From positions 1 to 24,288 of the IMG/VR virus record IMGVR_UViG_3300036985_003929: a stretch of DNA of 24,288 nucleotides; one strand, given 5' to 3'. Of the stretch, positions 1 to 5,346 are shown piece by piece. Numbering within the stretch: position 1 is the first letter of the stretch; each line of letters begins with the position of its first letter. The translations under genes were made by a program, and so were the position numbers. The stretch is from a virus. The notes below the pieces were generated by a model that ran no database searches, had not been told where the DNA came from, and saw only the letters and a program-made list of their open reading frames with translations.

Positions 1-177
1 CTTGGCCAAATTGCCCTGGCTCAGAGCATCCCCGTGCAGAAATTTGGGGGTTGCCCAATCCGAACGTTTGCGTCCGGTGGTGCTTGCGTTCCCGAAGGAA
101 ACACCCAAGTGTTCTACAACGGTGGAGAAACTTGCCCCATCGGCTGGACCCGGTCGCGCAACTACTGCGTGCGCTGA
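1..177 (+). CDS. C-terminal end of an unrecognised protein (5' truncated)
   Basis: Frame 1 is open from the first base and gives 58 residues before TGA at 175-177. The fragment is rich in Gly and Cys, with a C-terminal CPIGWTRSRNYC stretch and two further Cys upstream, which could suggest disulphides or a metal site. I do not recognise the family. The stop overlaps the first copy of the 74-bp repeat, as several other operon ends do here, which supports it as the true 3' end of a gene. The start lies outside the window. Confidence 0.6.
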   Translation, partial: LGQIALAQSIPVQKFGGCPIRTFASGGACVPEGNTQVFYNGGETCPIGWTRSRNYCVR

Positions 178-250
178 GGGCGGTTTCCCGTACCTCGCCG
201 GGGCGGTTTACCCGCTTTACTTCCGCCCCAAAACCCGCTATAATACTTAC
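176..250 (+). promoter_or_regulatory. Hairpin-promoter repeat, copy 1
   Basis: First member of the dispersed repeat family. It has the GGGCGGTTTCCCGTACC block, then a GCGG/CCGC hairpin with a TTTAC loop at about 204-215. The -35 is TTTACT (216-221), the spacer is 17 bp, and the -10 is a perfect TATAAT (239-244). It is one base longer than the 74-bp norm. It is the only copy not followed directly by a start codon: predicted transcription start A251 leaves a leader of about 25 nt before ATG 276, with no Shine-Dalgarno sequence. Confidence 0.8.
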
Positions 251-275
251 AGTTCAAACAACTTCCGAAAACAAC

Positions 276-1109
276 ATGCCTGCTTTTTCTGTCACCAACA
301 ACCTCGACTGGACCGTCTCTCACCGTCCTCTGTTCTTCACTGGCAACGACGGCCAGCCCATCAAGTGGGACGAGAAAGTTGCCGTTGTCCGCGATGACAA
401 CGGTAAGTGCCTTGGCTCTGTCTCCCCTAACTACGAGACCGTTCAAAACAGCGATCTGCTGAAACTGATCAACCCCCTGGTTGAGGAAGGTCTCCTCTCC
501 GTTGAAAACATGGGTTACCTGAATAACGGTGCTCGGGTGTTCGCCCAAGCCAAAGTTAACCAGGAATTCCAAGTGATCGGTGAGAACTACCAGGCTTACG
601 TCACCCTTCTGAACGGCCACGTTGGTAACGCCAGCGTCGCAATCGGCCCTTCGGCCACTCGCGTGATCTGCGGAAACACCTTCGCAATGGCCTACTCCGA
701 CCTGAGCGAGAAGTACCGCCACCAGGCCGGTGTGAACGAGCGTGTGCTTGAATCCACCGCTGTGGTTGATTACGTCAACGGTGCGATGAAGAAATACGCC
801 GAGTACGTTGACAAGCTGGCCACCGCGCCTTGCTCCTCGGTTCAGTTCCGTAACGCTCTGGAGCAAATCTACCAGAAGGATGTGTCCACCATGCGTGACT
901 CCTTCGTGACCCAGCTGAACGGCCTGTTCTACACGGGTCGCGGTAACGAAGGTCGCACCTTCTACGATGCGTTCAACGCTGTTACCGAGTACGCTTCCAA
1001 CTACTCTCGGCAGACCGAGGCTGGTCGTTTCAACTACGCCAACTTCGGCCAAGGTTCCCGCGTCAACCAACGTGCGATGCGCGTTCTGACCGAGCTGGCT
1101 GCGGTCTGA
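276..1109 (+). CDS. DUF932 family protein (phage/plasmid-like protein)
   Basis: The 277-residue product matches my memory of the DUF932 family, which is common in phages and plasmids. Features include an early WTVSHRPLFF segment, VVRDDNGKCLGSVSPNYETVQN, a central THR/NTFAMAYSD-like core and a NALEQIY helix. No biochemical function is established for the family. The start at 276 is chosen because it lies 25 nt after the predicted transcription start of repeat copy 1. The same frame stays open upstream to about 51, but that would run through the promoter. The last 53 bases of the coding region are repeated almost exactly at 1951-2003. Codon use is GC-rich, unlike the next two genes. Confidence 0.8.
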   Translation: MPAFSVTNNLDWTVSHRPLFFTGNDGQPIKWDEKVAVVRDDNGKCLGSVSPNYETVQNSDLLKLINPLVEEGLLSVENMGYLNNGARVFAQAKVNQEFQVIGENYQAYVTLLNGHVGNASVAIGPSATRVICGNTFAMAYSDLSEKYRHQAGVNERVLESTAVVDYVNGAMKKYAEYVDKLATAPCSSVQFRNALEQIYQKDVSTMRDSFVTQLNGLFYTGRGNEGRTFYDAFNAVTEYASNYSRQTEAGRFNYANFGQGSRVNQRAMRVLTELAAV

Positions 1110-1117
1110 GTTTCCGG

Positions 1118-1131
1118 GGGGCTTCGGCCCC
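1118..1131 (+). terminator. UUCG-tetraloop hairpin after the DUF932 gene
   Basis: GGGGC/GCCCC form a perfect 5-bp stem closed by a TTCG tetraloop, a very stable RNA hairpin. It starts 8 nt after the DUF932 stop. No T-run follows, so it may protect the 3' end or weaken read-through rather than act as a complete intrinsic terminator. Confidence 0.5.
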
Positions 1132-1152
1132 TCTCACCTGAAGTAACAAACA

Positions 1153-1455
1153 ATGTCTCCTAAAAACTCCATCGGAACCGAAAAAGCAATCGCACTCTAT
1201 GAGTCTGAGTGGTGGAAAGAAAAGTCCTATCGTGAAATTGCCGAATTTCAACTCTTCACAGCAGAACTTAGTTGCCCTTTTCATGTGTTTCACGAGGCAG
1301 TTGAGAAATCACTTGGTCGTCCAGTTTTCACTCACGAATTTGGGCTGAATTATGCTGGACTTTGTAAAGAGTTTCTGGGTGAGAAAGAACCACCCACTAT
1401 GAATGAAATTCTTCGTATGATTCCTCAAGAAAAACTTATCGTTGTTACTAACTGA
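1153..1455 (+). CDS. Small conserved-type phage protein, unknown function
   Basis: This 100-residue protein resembles, from memory, small proteins shared among cyanophages: a SEWWKEKSYREIAEFQLF segment, then PFHVFHEAVEKSLGRPVFTHEFGLN. No catalytic motif, signal peptide or membrane segment is visible. Length and composition suggest a compact soluble helical domain. The coding sequence is visibly more AT-rich than the DUF932 gene before it, which may mean a different origin. It starts 21 nt after the UUCG hairpin without a clear Shine-Dalgarno sequence. The next gene begins 2 nt after its stop, so they are probably co-transcribed. Confidence 0.7.
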   Translation: MSPKNSIGTEKAIALYESEWWKEKSYREIAEFQLFTAELSCPFHVFHEAVEKSLGRPVFTHEFGLNYAGLCKEFLGEKEPPTMNEILRMIPQEKLIVVTN

Positions 1456-1457
1456 AT

Positions 1458-1874
1458 ATGACTAAAGTAGTTTACAATGCCTGCTACGGTGGGTTCGGTC
1501 TTTCCAAAAAAGCGTGTCAGCGTTACTGGGACATCAAAGGTCAACAAGTTTGGATTGAGAATGCTCAATGGGGATTCACTGTTTGGTTGACTCCCCCAGA
1601 GGAACGTCCCACTAAGAATAAAAATTGGAATTCTATGAGTATGGATGAGCGGATTGCTTACAATCGAGCACAGTCAGAACAAACTTGGTATGATATGAAT
1701 GTTGAACGTCACGACCCTATTCTGGTTCAAGTTGTAGAAGAACTTGGAGACGAAGCAAATGGTGAGTATGCTAAACTTCGTATTGAAGAAGTTTATGGTC
1801 CTTATCGTATTGATGAGTATGATGGAAGTGAGCGTGTAATGACTGCTCCCGATTATGATTGGATTACTCCCTGA
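1458..1874 (+). CDS. Conserved-type cyanophage protein, unknown function
   Basis: The product has 138 residues. It begins MTKVVYNACYGGFGLSKKA, a type of opening I associate with an uncharacterised protein found in several cyanophages; this is from memory only. The middle is rich in Trp and acidic residues (SMSMDERIAYNRAQSEQTW), and the C-terminus has LRIEEVYGPYRIDEYDGSE. No enzymatic motif is seen. It shares the AT-rich composition of the gene upstream, and the two look like one transferred unit. The start ATG is 2 nt after the previous stop. Confidence 0.7.
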   Translation: MTKVVYNACYGGFGLSKKACQRYWDIKGQQVWIENAQWGFTVWLTPPEERPTKNKNWNSMSMDERIAYNRAQSEQTWYDMNVERHDPILVQVVEELGDEANGEYAKLRIEEVYGPYRIDEYDGSERVMTAPDYDWITP

Positions 1875-1898
1875 ACTTTATTTCTGGCAATACGCAAA

Positions 1899-1955
1899 AT
1901 GGCTCTCACAATCACCTCTCTCCGCACCGACTACCGAGTTACTTCGGGCTGGTTC
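1899..1955 (+). pseudogene. Diverged 5' fragment of the gene at 2746
   Basis: These bases encode MALTITSLRTDYRVTSGWF, which aligns with the N-terminus of the protein at 2746 (MTLTITSLRTDYRETAGWF). The nucleotide differences are numerous and mostly at third codon positions, so this is a diverged allele, not a fresh tandem copy. After this point the frame enters a copy of the DUF932 gene 3' end in another frame and continues as apparently meaningless sequence to a stop at 2100-2102. I read it as a broken remnant left by recombination around the homing endonuclease. Confidence 0.7.
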
Positions 1956-2003
1956 CCGCGTCAACCAACGTGCGATGCGCGTCCTGACCGAGCTGGCTGC
2001 GGT
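1951..2003 (+). repeat. 53-bp copy of the DUF932 gene 3' end
   Basis: This segment matches 1053-1105 with a single mismatch. It covers the last codons of the DUF932 gene up to, but not including, its stop. The left junction falls at GGTT, which is also present in the gene-2746 sequence (GGTGGTTT), suggesting microhomology at the breakpoint. Near identity means it is recent, in contrast to the diverged fragment just before it. Confidence 0.85.
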
Positions 2004-2025
2004 GTAGGGTATAACCTGCTGGGTT

Positions 2026-2071
2026 GGGTAGTTTTCTCTGGCGAGTTTTCTACCCTCCCAATAAACTCGCC
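2026..2071 (+). promoter_or_regulatory. Two overlapping, mutually exclusive stems upstream of the homing endonuclease
   Basis: GGGTAG (2026-2031) can pair with CTACCC (2050-2055). GGCGAGTTT (2040-2048) can pair with AAACTCGCC (2063-2071), followed by AAAGTTTTAT. Each stem places one arm of the other in its loop, so both cannot form as simple hairpins; they would make a pseudoknot or a switch. The 9-bp second stem ends 9 nt before the endonuclease ATG. Hairpins that limit expression are known for phage homing endonucleases, so a brake on expression is a reasonable inference. It may instead act as a terminator. Confidence 0.45.
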
Positions 2072-2079
2072 AAAGTTTT

Positions 2080-2742
2080 ATGTTTACGTACATAGCCACT
2101 AACACTTCCAACGGGAAGTTCTATATCGGCAGCTCGATTGACTTTGAGGCCCGTAAACGATCGCATTTATGTTCCAAAGATAAATATCCTTTTCAAAATG
2201 CCCTAAGGCAAAACCCCGGGATATTCGAATGGCAAATCTGGGAAGATGATTCCACCGAGCCAGTTCTAGAGCAGGCCCTCCTTGACATGTGGTTCGGAAA
2301 AGAACAATGTTACAACCTAAATCCCGTTGCCTCCGTGCCACCTTCCTGGAAAGGCCGGAAACAATCCAAAGATCACATTCAAAAGAGAACTAAAAATCAA
2401 AAGGGAAGAGTAAAATCGGCAGAGGAGTGCCAGAAAATATCAAAAACCAAGAAAGGCAAACCCCCTGCTTGGGCACTACCTGACGGAAAGCTCCCAAAAG
2501 AAGTTGTTGAGAGACGGGCAGCAGCAAGAGTCGCAAACGGCAAGAAATGGTCTAAGGAGCAGAGGGAAAGGTTCGGGGCAAAGAGGCGACTCCCTGAAGA
2601 GGAAATTACCCGAAGAGTCAATTTGATTAAAGAATCCGAGATAGACCTTCAAAAATATGGCTCACTCAGAAAAGTAGCCGACTTGCTCGGACTCACTCAC
2701 ACAGGGACAAGGCAATTCCTAAACCGTTACTGGAAAGACTAA
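2080..2742 (+). CDS. GIY-YIG homing endonuclease with NUMOD-type DNA-binding modules
   Basis: This 220-residue protein is a likely free-standing homing endonuclease. The N-terminal GIY-YIG nuclease domain covers about residues 1-90: the GIY element is TYI (3-5), YIG is at 15-17, the conserved Arg is R25 or R27, and the likely metal-binding Glu is E64 (EQALLDMWFG). Lys-rich modules follow (about 107-175, GRKQSKDHIQKRT and similar), resembling NUMOD3 repeats. The C-terminal YGSLRKVADLLGLTHTGTRQFL looks like a helix-turn-helix. Such enzymes cut an allele lacking the gene and spread by repair. Broken pieces of two neighbouring genes lie directly upstream, which fits recent mobility. Confidence 0.85.
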   Translation: MFTYIATNTSNGKFYIGSSIDFEARKRSHLCSKDKYPFQNALRQNPGIFEWQIWEDDSTEPVLEQALLDMWFGKEQCYNLNPVASVPPSWKGRKQSKDHIQKRTKNQKGRVKSAEECQKISKTKKGKPPAWALPDGKLPKEVVERRAAARVANGKKWSKEQRERFGAKRRLPEEEITRRVNLIKESEIDLQKYGSLRKVADLLGLTHTGTRQFLNRYWKD

Positions 2743-2745
2743 ACA

Positions 2746-3231
2746 ATGACTCTGACTATTACTTCTCTCCGAACGGACTACAGGGAGACAGCGGGGTGGT
2801 TTAATCAAGAGCCCACTTCGTGTCCATTTATAATTGTTAATCTAACATTTCAGATTGAGGACGACGAGGAAGGAGGTAACTGGTCGTCGGGCCGTGCTAA
2901 AGCAGAAGCCGAGGAGTATCGCGAAGTTCTTACGATTGACGATCCGAAACGTTACGTAGATTGGATAATGAGCCCAGATGGCTGGGATTTTTCGAGCAAA
3001 TATGACGGATACGGTCGTGCCTGGACTCACCAAGAGTGCCCCTGGCGATACATCGAGAAGTTCGACACATTCTGGTTCCGGGAGTGGATTGCCGATTGCG
3101 GGCCAACTCGGGCAATCATTCAGGAACTTGAGTTTTATCAGGACAACGGAAGGTTACCGTCGGTTTACCGGACTATGGAAAGTGAGATAATACTGTCGCA
3201 CCTTCGCGCTCTTCAATCGTACTGGGACTAA
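2746..3231 (+). CDS. Unknown phage protein, 161 residues
   Basis: The protein starts MTLTITSLRTDYRETAGWF, whose diverged partial copy lies at 1899. It has an acidic middle (EDDEEGG) and many aromatic residues, with Trp spread through WIMSPDGWDF and ECPWRYIEKFDTFWFREW. No known motif, signal peptide or membrane segment is seen. ATG is 3 nt after the endonuclease stop. The next gene overlaps its stop as TAATG, so it heads a coupled set running to 3932. The homing endonuclease may have inserted just before this gene. Confidence 0.7.
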   Translation: MTLTITSLRTDYRETAGWFNQEPTSCPFIIVNLTFQIEDDEEGGNWSSGRAKAEAEEYREVLTIDDPKRYVDWIMSPDGWDFSSKYDGYGRAWTHQECPWRYIEKFDTFWFREWIADCGPTRAIIQELEFYQDNGRLPSVYRTMESEIILSHLRALQSYWD

Positions 3232-3416
3232 TGACTGAACCACTTTACCGAGTGCATATGCGAGACGGTCGCGAGTTTGCGAACCTTACGCACGATGAAA
3301 CTCTCCCCCTAATTTCCGGTGAGAACTCAAAGGAGTGGCTCATGGTTACCCCGATGGAATACGCCAAAGATAACAACCCTGAGAACGCCGAGAGGAGGAA
3401 AGCATGGGGGATGTAA
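3231..3416 (+). CDS. Small unknown protein
   Basis: A 61-residue charged soluble protein (YRVHMRDGREFANLTHDETLPL, then PMEYAKDNNPENAERRKAW) with no recognisable domain. The ATG overlaps the previous stop (TAATG), and the following gene begins inside its last codons, so translation is probably coupled on both sides. An AGGAGG Shine-Dalgarno sequence for the next gene is embedded at 3393-3398. Confidence 0.6.
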   Translation: MTEPLYRVHMRDGREFANLTHDETLPLISGENSKEWLMVTPMEYAKDNNPENAERRKAWGM

Positions 3417-3667
3417 ACAATCCGGATTGCTGCCGGCGAGGTTTCGCCGCCTCGATCAAAGACACAGCCAAGAGGTTACTCGAAGACCCGACAATCGCTC
3501 CTCGCTCGGTTGCAAAGGATCGGATCGCAATCTGTGAAGGGTGCGACCGTTATCGCAGCGATAGCCAAACCTGCGAGGTGTGTGGTTGTTTCATGCCCCT
3601 AAAGACCGCAGCAGCAAATATGCGCTGCCCCATCGACAAGTGGGAGGAGTGGAAGCGTGGAGATTGA
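3404..3667 (+). CDS. Small zinc-ribbon protein (DUF6171-like)
   Basis: The 87-residue protein has a C-terminal treble of Cys motifs: C44-x2-C47, C57-x2-C60, then C62 and C75, ending CPIDKW. This layout is shared by small phage proteins often labelled DUF6171; I assign it by resemblance. It probably binds one zinc ion and may be a small nucleic-acid- or protein-binding factor. The N-terminal half is basic and helical. The ATG at 3404 is supported by a strong AGGAGG 5 nt upstream, although it overlaps the preceding gene by 13 bases. Confidence 0.7.
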   Translation: MGDVNNPDCCRRGFAASIKDTAKRLLEDPTIAPRSVAKDRIAICEGCDRYRSDSQTCEVCGCFMPLKTAAANMRCPIDKWEEWKRGD

Positions 3668-3932
3668 GCGTTTGCTGTTTCAAGTTACTCCCAATCTTGT
3701 CGAAGACTTCATTATCGCCGACAACCAAGTGTGGCTCCCCTGGCTGCAACGGCAACCCGGTTTCTTGCGAAAGACCCATGAAATTAAAGCGGCCGGAATG
3801 GTTGAAACAATCATCTTCTGGAAAGACGCCCAGTCGCGCCGCAAAGCCGAAAGTTCCCCCGAACTTGCAACGATCGAGCTCATGTTCCGAAACCGAATAG
3901 GCCCAATTTACCGACTGGTGAGTTCACGCTAA
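3657..3932 (+). CDS. TIGR03792-like cyanobacterial protein (ABM-like ferredoxin fold)
   Basis: This 91-residue protein resembles the TIGR03792 family of small cyanobacterial proteins related to antibiotic-biosynthesis-monooxygenase folds. It has the pattern ERLLFQVTPNLVEDFIIADNQVW, then LQRQPGFLRKTHEI and ETIIFWKDAQSRRKA. The family's role is not known; members form small ferredoxin-like dimers. Its presence in a phage points to a gene taken from a cyanobacterial host. The GTG start at 3657 has GGAGGAG 7 nt upstream and overlaps the zinc-ribbon gene by 11 bases. The tRNA genes begin 15 nt after its stop, so they are probably on one transcript. Confidence 0.7.
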   Translation: MEIERLLFQVTPNLVEDFIIADNQVWLPWLQRQPGFLRKTHEIKAAGMVETIIFWKDAQSRRKAESSPELATIELMFRNRIGPIYRLVSSR

Positions 3933-3947
3933 ACTGGTTTTGTTCGT

Positions 3948-4021
3948 GCCCCGTTAGCTCAGCGGACTAGAGCAACCGCCTTCTAAGCGGTCGGTCGCTG
4001 GTTCGAATCCAGCACGGGGTG
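3948..4021 (+). tRNA. tRNA-Arg(TCT)
   Basis: The cloverleaf folds from sequence: acceptor GCCCCGT/ACGGGGT (G-U closing), D-arm GCTC/GAGC, anticodon stem ACCGC/GCGGT with loop CTTCTAA giving anticodon TCT, and T-arm CGCTGGTTCGAATCCAGC. It reads AGA. CCA is not encoded. It is first in a four-tRNA array with only 3 nt to the next. Confidence 0.93.
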
Positions 4022-4024
4022 TAT

Positions 4025-4099
4025 GCCTCTGTCGCCTATGGGTTAAGGCCCACTGCTTATAACGGTGTGAACTGTGTTCAAGTCCCAGCAGAGGTACCA
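4025..4099 (+). tRNA. tRNA-Ile(TAT), 3' CCA encoded
   Basis: Acceptor GCCTCTG/CAGAGGT, D-stem GCC/GGC, anticodon stem CACTG/CGGTG with loop CTTATAA giving anticodon TAT, and T-stem CTGTG/CCCAG with one mismatch. It reads ATA. The genome encodes ACCA at 4096-4099, unlike the other three tRNAs. The weaker T-stem makes it slightly less certain than its neighbours. Confidence 0.85.
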
Positions 4100-4184
4100 G
4101 GGAGCGTGGTGGAATCGGTAGACACACCGGACTTAAAATCCGTCGGGATAATATCCTGTGGGGGTTCAAGTCCCCCTGCTCCTA
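4100..4184 (+). tRNA. tRNA-Leu(TAA)
   Basis: A class II tRNA with a long variable arm. The acceptor is GGGAGCG/TGCTCCT with G-U ends. The anticodon loop is CTTAAAA (anticodon TAA, reads TTA), the variable arm contains GGGATAATATCC, and the T-arm is GGGGGTTCAAGTCCCCC. It begins immediately after the CCA of tRNA-Ile. Confidence 0.93.
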
Positions 4185-4187
4185 CTT

Positions 4188-4272
4188 GGAAAGGTGGCCG
4201 AGTGGTTTAAGGCTGCAGTCTTGAAAACTGCCGAGGTGAAAGCCTCCGTGGGTTCGAATCCCACCCTTTCCG
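4188..4272 (+). tRNA. tRNA-Ser(TGA)
   Basis: A class II tRNA: acceptor GGAAAGG/CCTTTCC, discriminator G4272, anticodon loop CTTGAAA (anticodon TGA, reads TCA), a long variable arm with GAGGTGAAAGCCTC, and T-arm GTGGGTTCGAATCCCAC. It is last in the array and is followed after 3 nt by a strong hairpin. Confidence 0.93.
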
Positions 4273-4275
4273 TTA

Positions 4276-4301
4276 GTTACAGGGTTTACCAAACCTGTAA
4301 C
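4276..4301 (+). terminator. Hairpin after the tRNA array
   Basis: GTTACAGG (4276-4283) pairs with CCTGTAAC (4294-4301). Inside, TTT pairs with AAA around an ACC loop, with one unpaired G. This gives an 11-bp stem directly after tRNA-Ser. There is no following T-run, so it may be a processing or 3'-end stabilising structure as much as a terminator. A TATCAT at 4306-4311 could be the -10 of a promoter for the next gene, but no well-spaced -35 is visible. Confidence 0.55.
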
Positions 4302-4360
4302 TCGCTATCATCAAATCAGCAAACACTTGATAAAGTTTGCAAAGTACTACATGCACTACT

Positions 4361-4603
4361 ATGGCTATTGACAATCGTGACGACGTGGTAAACGTTCTGG
4401 TTTCCCGCGTAACAGAAAACGCTCCCCTCCGTGAGCTGATTCGTGTTTACAGCGAAGCCGTGCAGGCTGCTGTAAGCCAAATGGACGACGACGGACTTCT
4501 CCGTGCTATCGTTCAAGCCGGTTACCCTGACATCTTGGAGGCCTTCGGCCTGAGCCTCCCTGAGGCCACCGAGGCGCCCGCTGCGGAGCCTGCCGCTGTG
4601 TGA
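4361..4603 (+). CDS. Small acidic helical protein, unknown function
   Basis: The 80-residue product starts MAIDNRDDVVNVLVSRVTE. It is mostly helical and acidic, ending in an Ala/Pro/Glu-rich tail (EATEAPAAEPAAV) that is probably disordered. No family is recognised. ATG 4361 is preferred over an in-frame TTG at 4337, whose extra residues (QSTTCTT) look non-coding. No Shine-Dalgarno sequence is present. It stands alone between the tRNA hairpin and repeat copy 2. Confidence 0.65.
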   Translation: MAIDNRDDVVNVLVSRVTENAPLRELIRVYSEAVQAAVSQMDDDGLLRAIVQAGYPDILEAFGLSLPEATEAPAAEPAAV

Positions 4604-4654
4604 GGGCCAGTGGGCCCAGCCACCGGTTGAGGCCCCCTGCAGGCTGTTTTCGAC
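4604..4654 (+). other. GC-rich intergenic segment before repeat copy 2
   Basis: This short segment contains GGGCC, GGGCCC and GGCCCC blocks and a CCTGCAGG palindrome followed by CTGTTTT. Several weak foldings are possible (for example GGGCC with GGCCC), so it may end transcription of the gene at 4361. No single convincing hairpin stands out. Confidence 0.3.
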
Positions 4655-4729
4655 GGGTAGGGTTTCCCCTACCTTCTTAGGGCGGTTTCCCGGCTTTACG
4701 GGGACCGCCTTTTGAGCTATGCTTATAGC
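4655..4729 (+). promoter_or_regulatory. Terminator-promoter repeat, copy 2
   Basis: The first hairpin is GGTAGGG/CCCTACC around TTTC. The second is a convincing intrinsic terminator: GGCGGT (4681-4686) pairs with ACCGCC (4704-4709), with inner CCC/GGG pairs, and TTTT follows at 4710-4713. Its 3' arm overlaps the promoter: -35 TTTACG (4695-4700), 17-bp spacer, -10 TATGCT (4718-4723), then 6 nt to ATG 4730. This copy shows most clearly that terminator and promoter are merged. Confidence 0.85.
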
Positions 4730-4927
4730 ATGGATAAACCGACCTACACCGCCATTTTCTATCATCATTCCCTCAATGGGCCAGTTTCGCAAAGCCTTTA
4801 CAAAGAGGATAAGTTCATCGAACTTTGCGAAACGTTTCCTACCGATTGGGCTCACTTGATGGACTCGCGCACCGGCGAGATTGTCTCCTCCTGGAGCAAC
4901 GCGGACGTATCATGGAAAAACAACTAA
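4730..4927 (+). CDS. Small unknown protein, predicted leaderless mRNA
   Basis: The product has 65 residues (MDKPTYTAIFYHHSLNGPVSQ, then ELCETFPTDWAHLMDSRTGEI). No domain is recognised. ATG 4730 lies exactly 6 nt after the TATGCT -10 of repeat copy 2, so the transcript should start at the start codon. An in-frame TTG at 4712 would add residues encoded by the promoter itself and is rejected. It is followed by a 42-residue basic protein starting 1 nt after its stop. Confidence 0.7.
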   Translation: MDKPTYTAIFYHHSLNGPVSQSLYKEDKFIELCETFPTDWAHLMDSRTGEIVSSWSNADVSWKNN

Positions 4928-4928
4928 A

Positions 4929-5057
4929 ATGAAGATACCGAACTGGCTGCACAACTCAGGAAAACCTAAGCAGACCAAAGGTCTGTGCAAGGGCCAAGTG
5001 CGTGCCCGCAAAGAGGCGCTTCGCGCTCTGAAAAAACAACTTGCTGCCATCAAATAA
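4929..5057 (+). CDS. Very small basic protein
   Basis: A 42-residue ORF, strongly basic: MKIPNWLHNSGKPKQTKG, then RARKEALRALKKQLAAIK. The C-terminal half should form an amphipathic Lys/Arg/Leu/Ala helix, which could bind nucleic acid or a host protein; this is inference from composition. It starts 1 nt after the upstream stop, so translation may be coupled. Short but supported by position and composition. Confidence 0.55.
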   Translation: MKIPNWLHNSGKPKQTKGLCKGQVRARKEALRALKKQLAAIK

Positions 5058-5079
5058 ACACTCATAAGCAACCAAACCG

Positions 5080-5337
5080 ATGACCCGAAAACAATTCTAC
5101 GAAAAATATGGTGATGTGAAGGTCAAGTTTTCTTCATATTACAAATACACCTTCACCTATACTGGAAATCTTCCAGATGGTGGTAAAATTTCAGTTGATT
5201 ATGGTGCAAATGCTGATGACATTTATCGGTTTGAGGTAGGTGCAGATTGTGAAGAAATCATCAATTCTCTTGAACCTTATGCTGGAACTGCTTATGATAA
5301 GGATGGCAAAAAAGTTGATGAGTTTTACGATTATTGA
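5080..5337 (+). CDS. Small unknown protein from an AT-rich block
   Basis: The 85-residue protein (MTRKQFYEKYGDVKVKFSS) is rich in Tyr, Asp and Lys, with alternating hydrophobic strands (YKYTFTYTGNL, KISVDYGA) suggesting a small beta-rich fold. No family is named with confidence. Together with the next two genes it forms a block visibly more AT-rich than its surroundings, similar to 1153-1874, which suggests a shared foreign origin. The start is not overlapped and has no clear Shine-Dalgarno sequence. Confidence 0.65.
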   Translation: MTRKQFYEKYGDVKVKFSSYYKYTFTYTGNLPDGGKISVDYGANADDIYRFEVGADCEEIINSLEPYAGTAYDKDGKKVDEFYDY

Positions 5338-5346
5338 GGAACTGAA

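Noticed and set aside
51-275. Longer start for the DUF932 gene from about base 51
   Set aside because: The frame is open, but it passes through the predicted promoter and the end of another gene. The start at 276 matches the family beginning.
162-1070. Long open frame on the minus strand opposite the DUF932 gene
   Set aside because: It mirrors a well-supported + strand gene with GC-rich codons and has low-complexity Val/Gly/His composition.
1899-2803. Group I intron or intein carrying the endonuclease
   Set aside because: No intron core could be recognised in the short flanks, and the flanking fragments do not join into one continuous gene. A free-standing endonuclease with duplicated debris fits better.
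3948-4301. Phage attachment site in the tRNA array
   Set aside because: No integrase, excisionase or partial tRNA duplicate was seen, and complete tRNAs in an array fit translation support.
4337-4360. TTG start for the gene at 4361
   Set aside because: The added residues are unlike coding sequence and the ATG at 4361 gives a compact protein.
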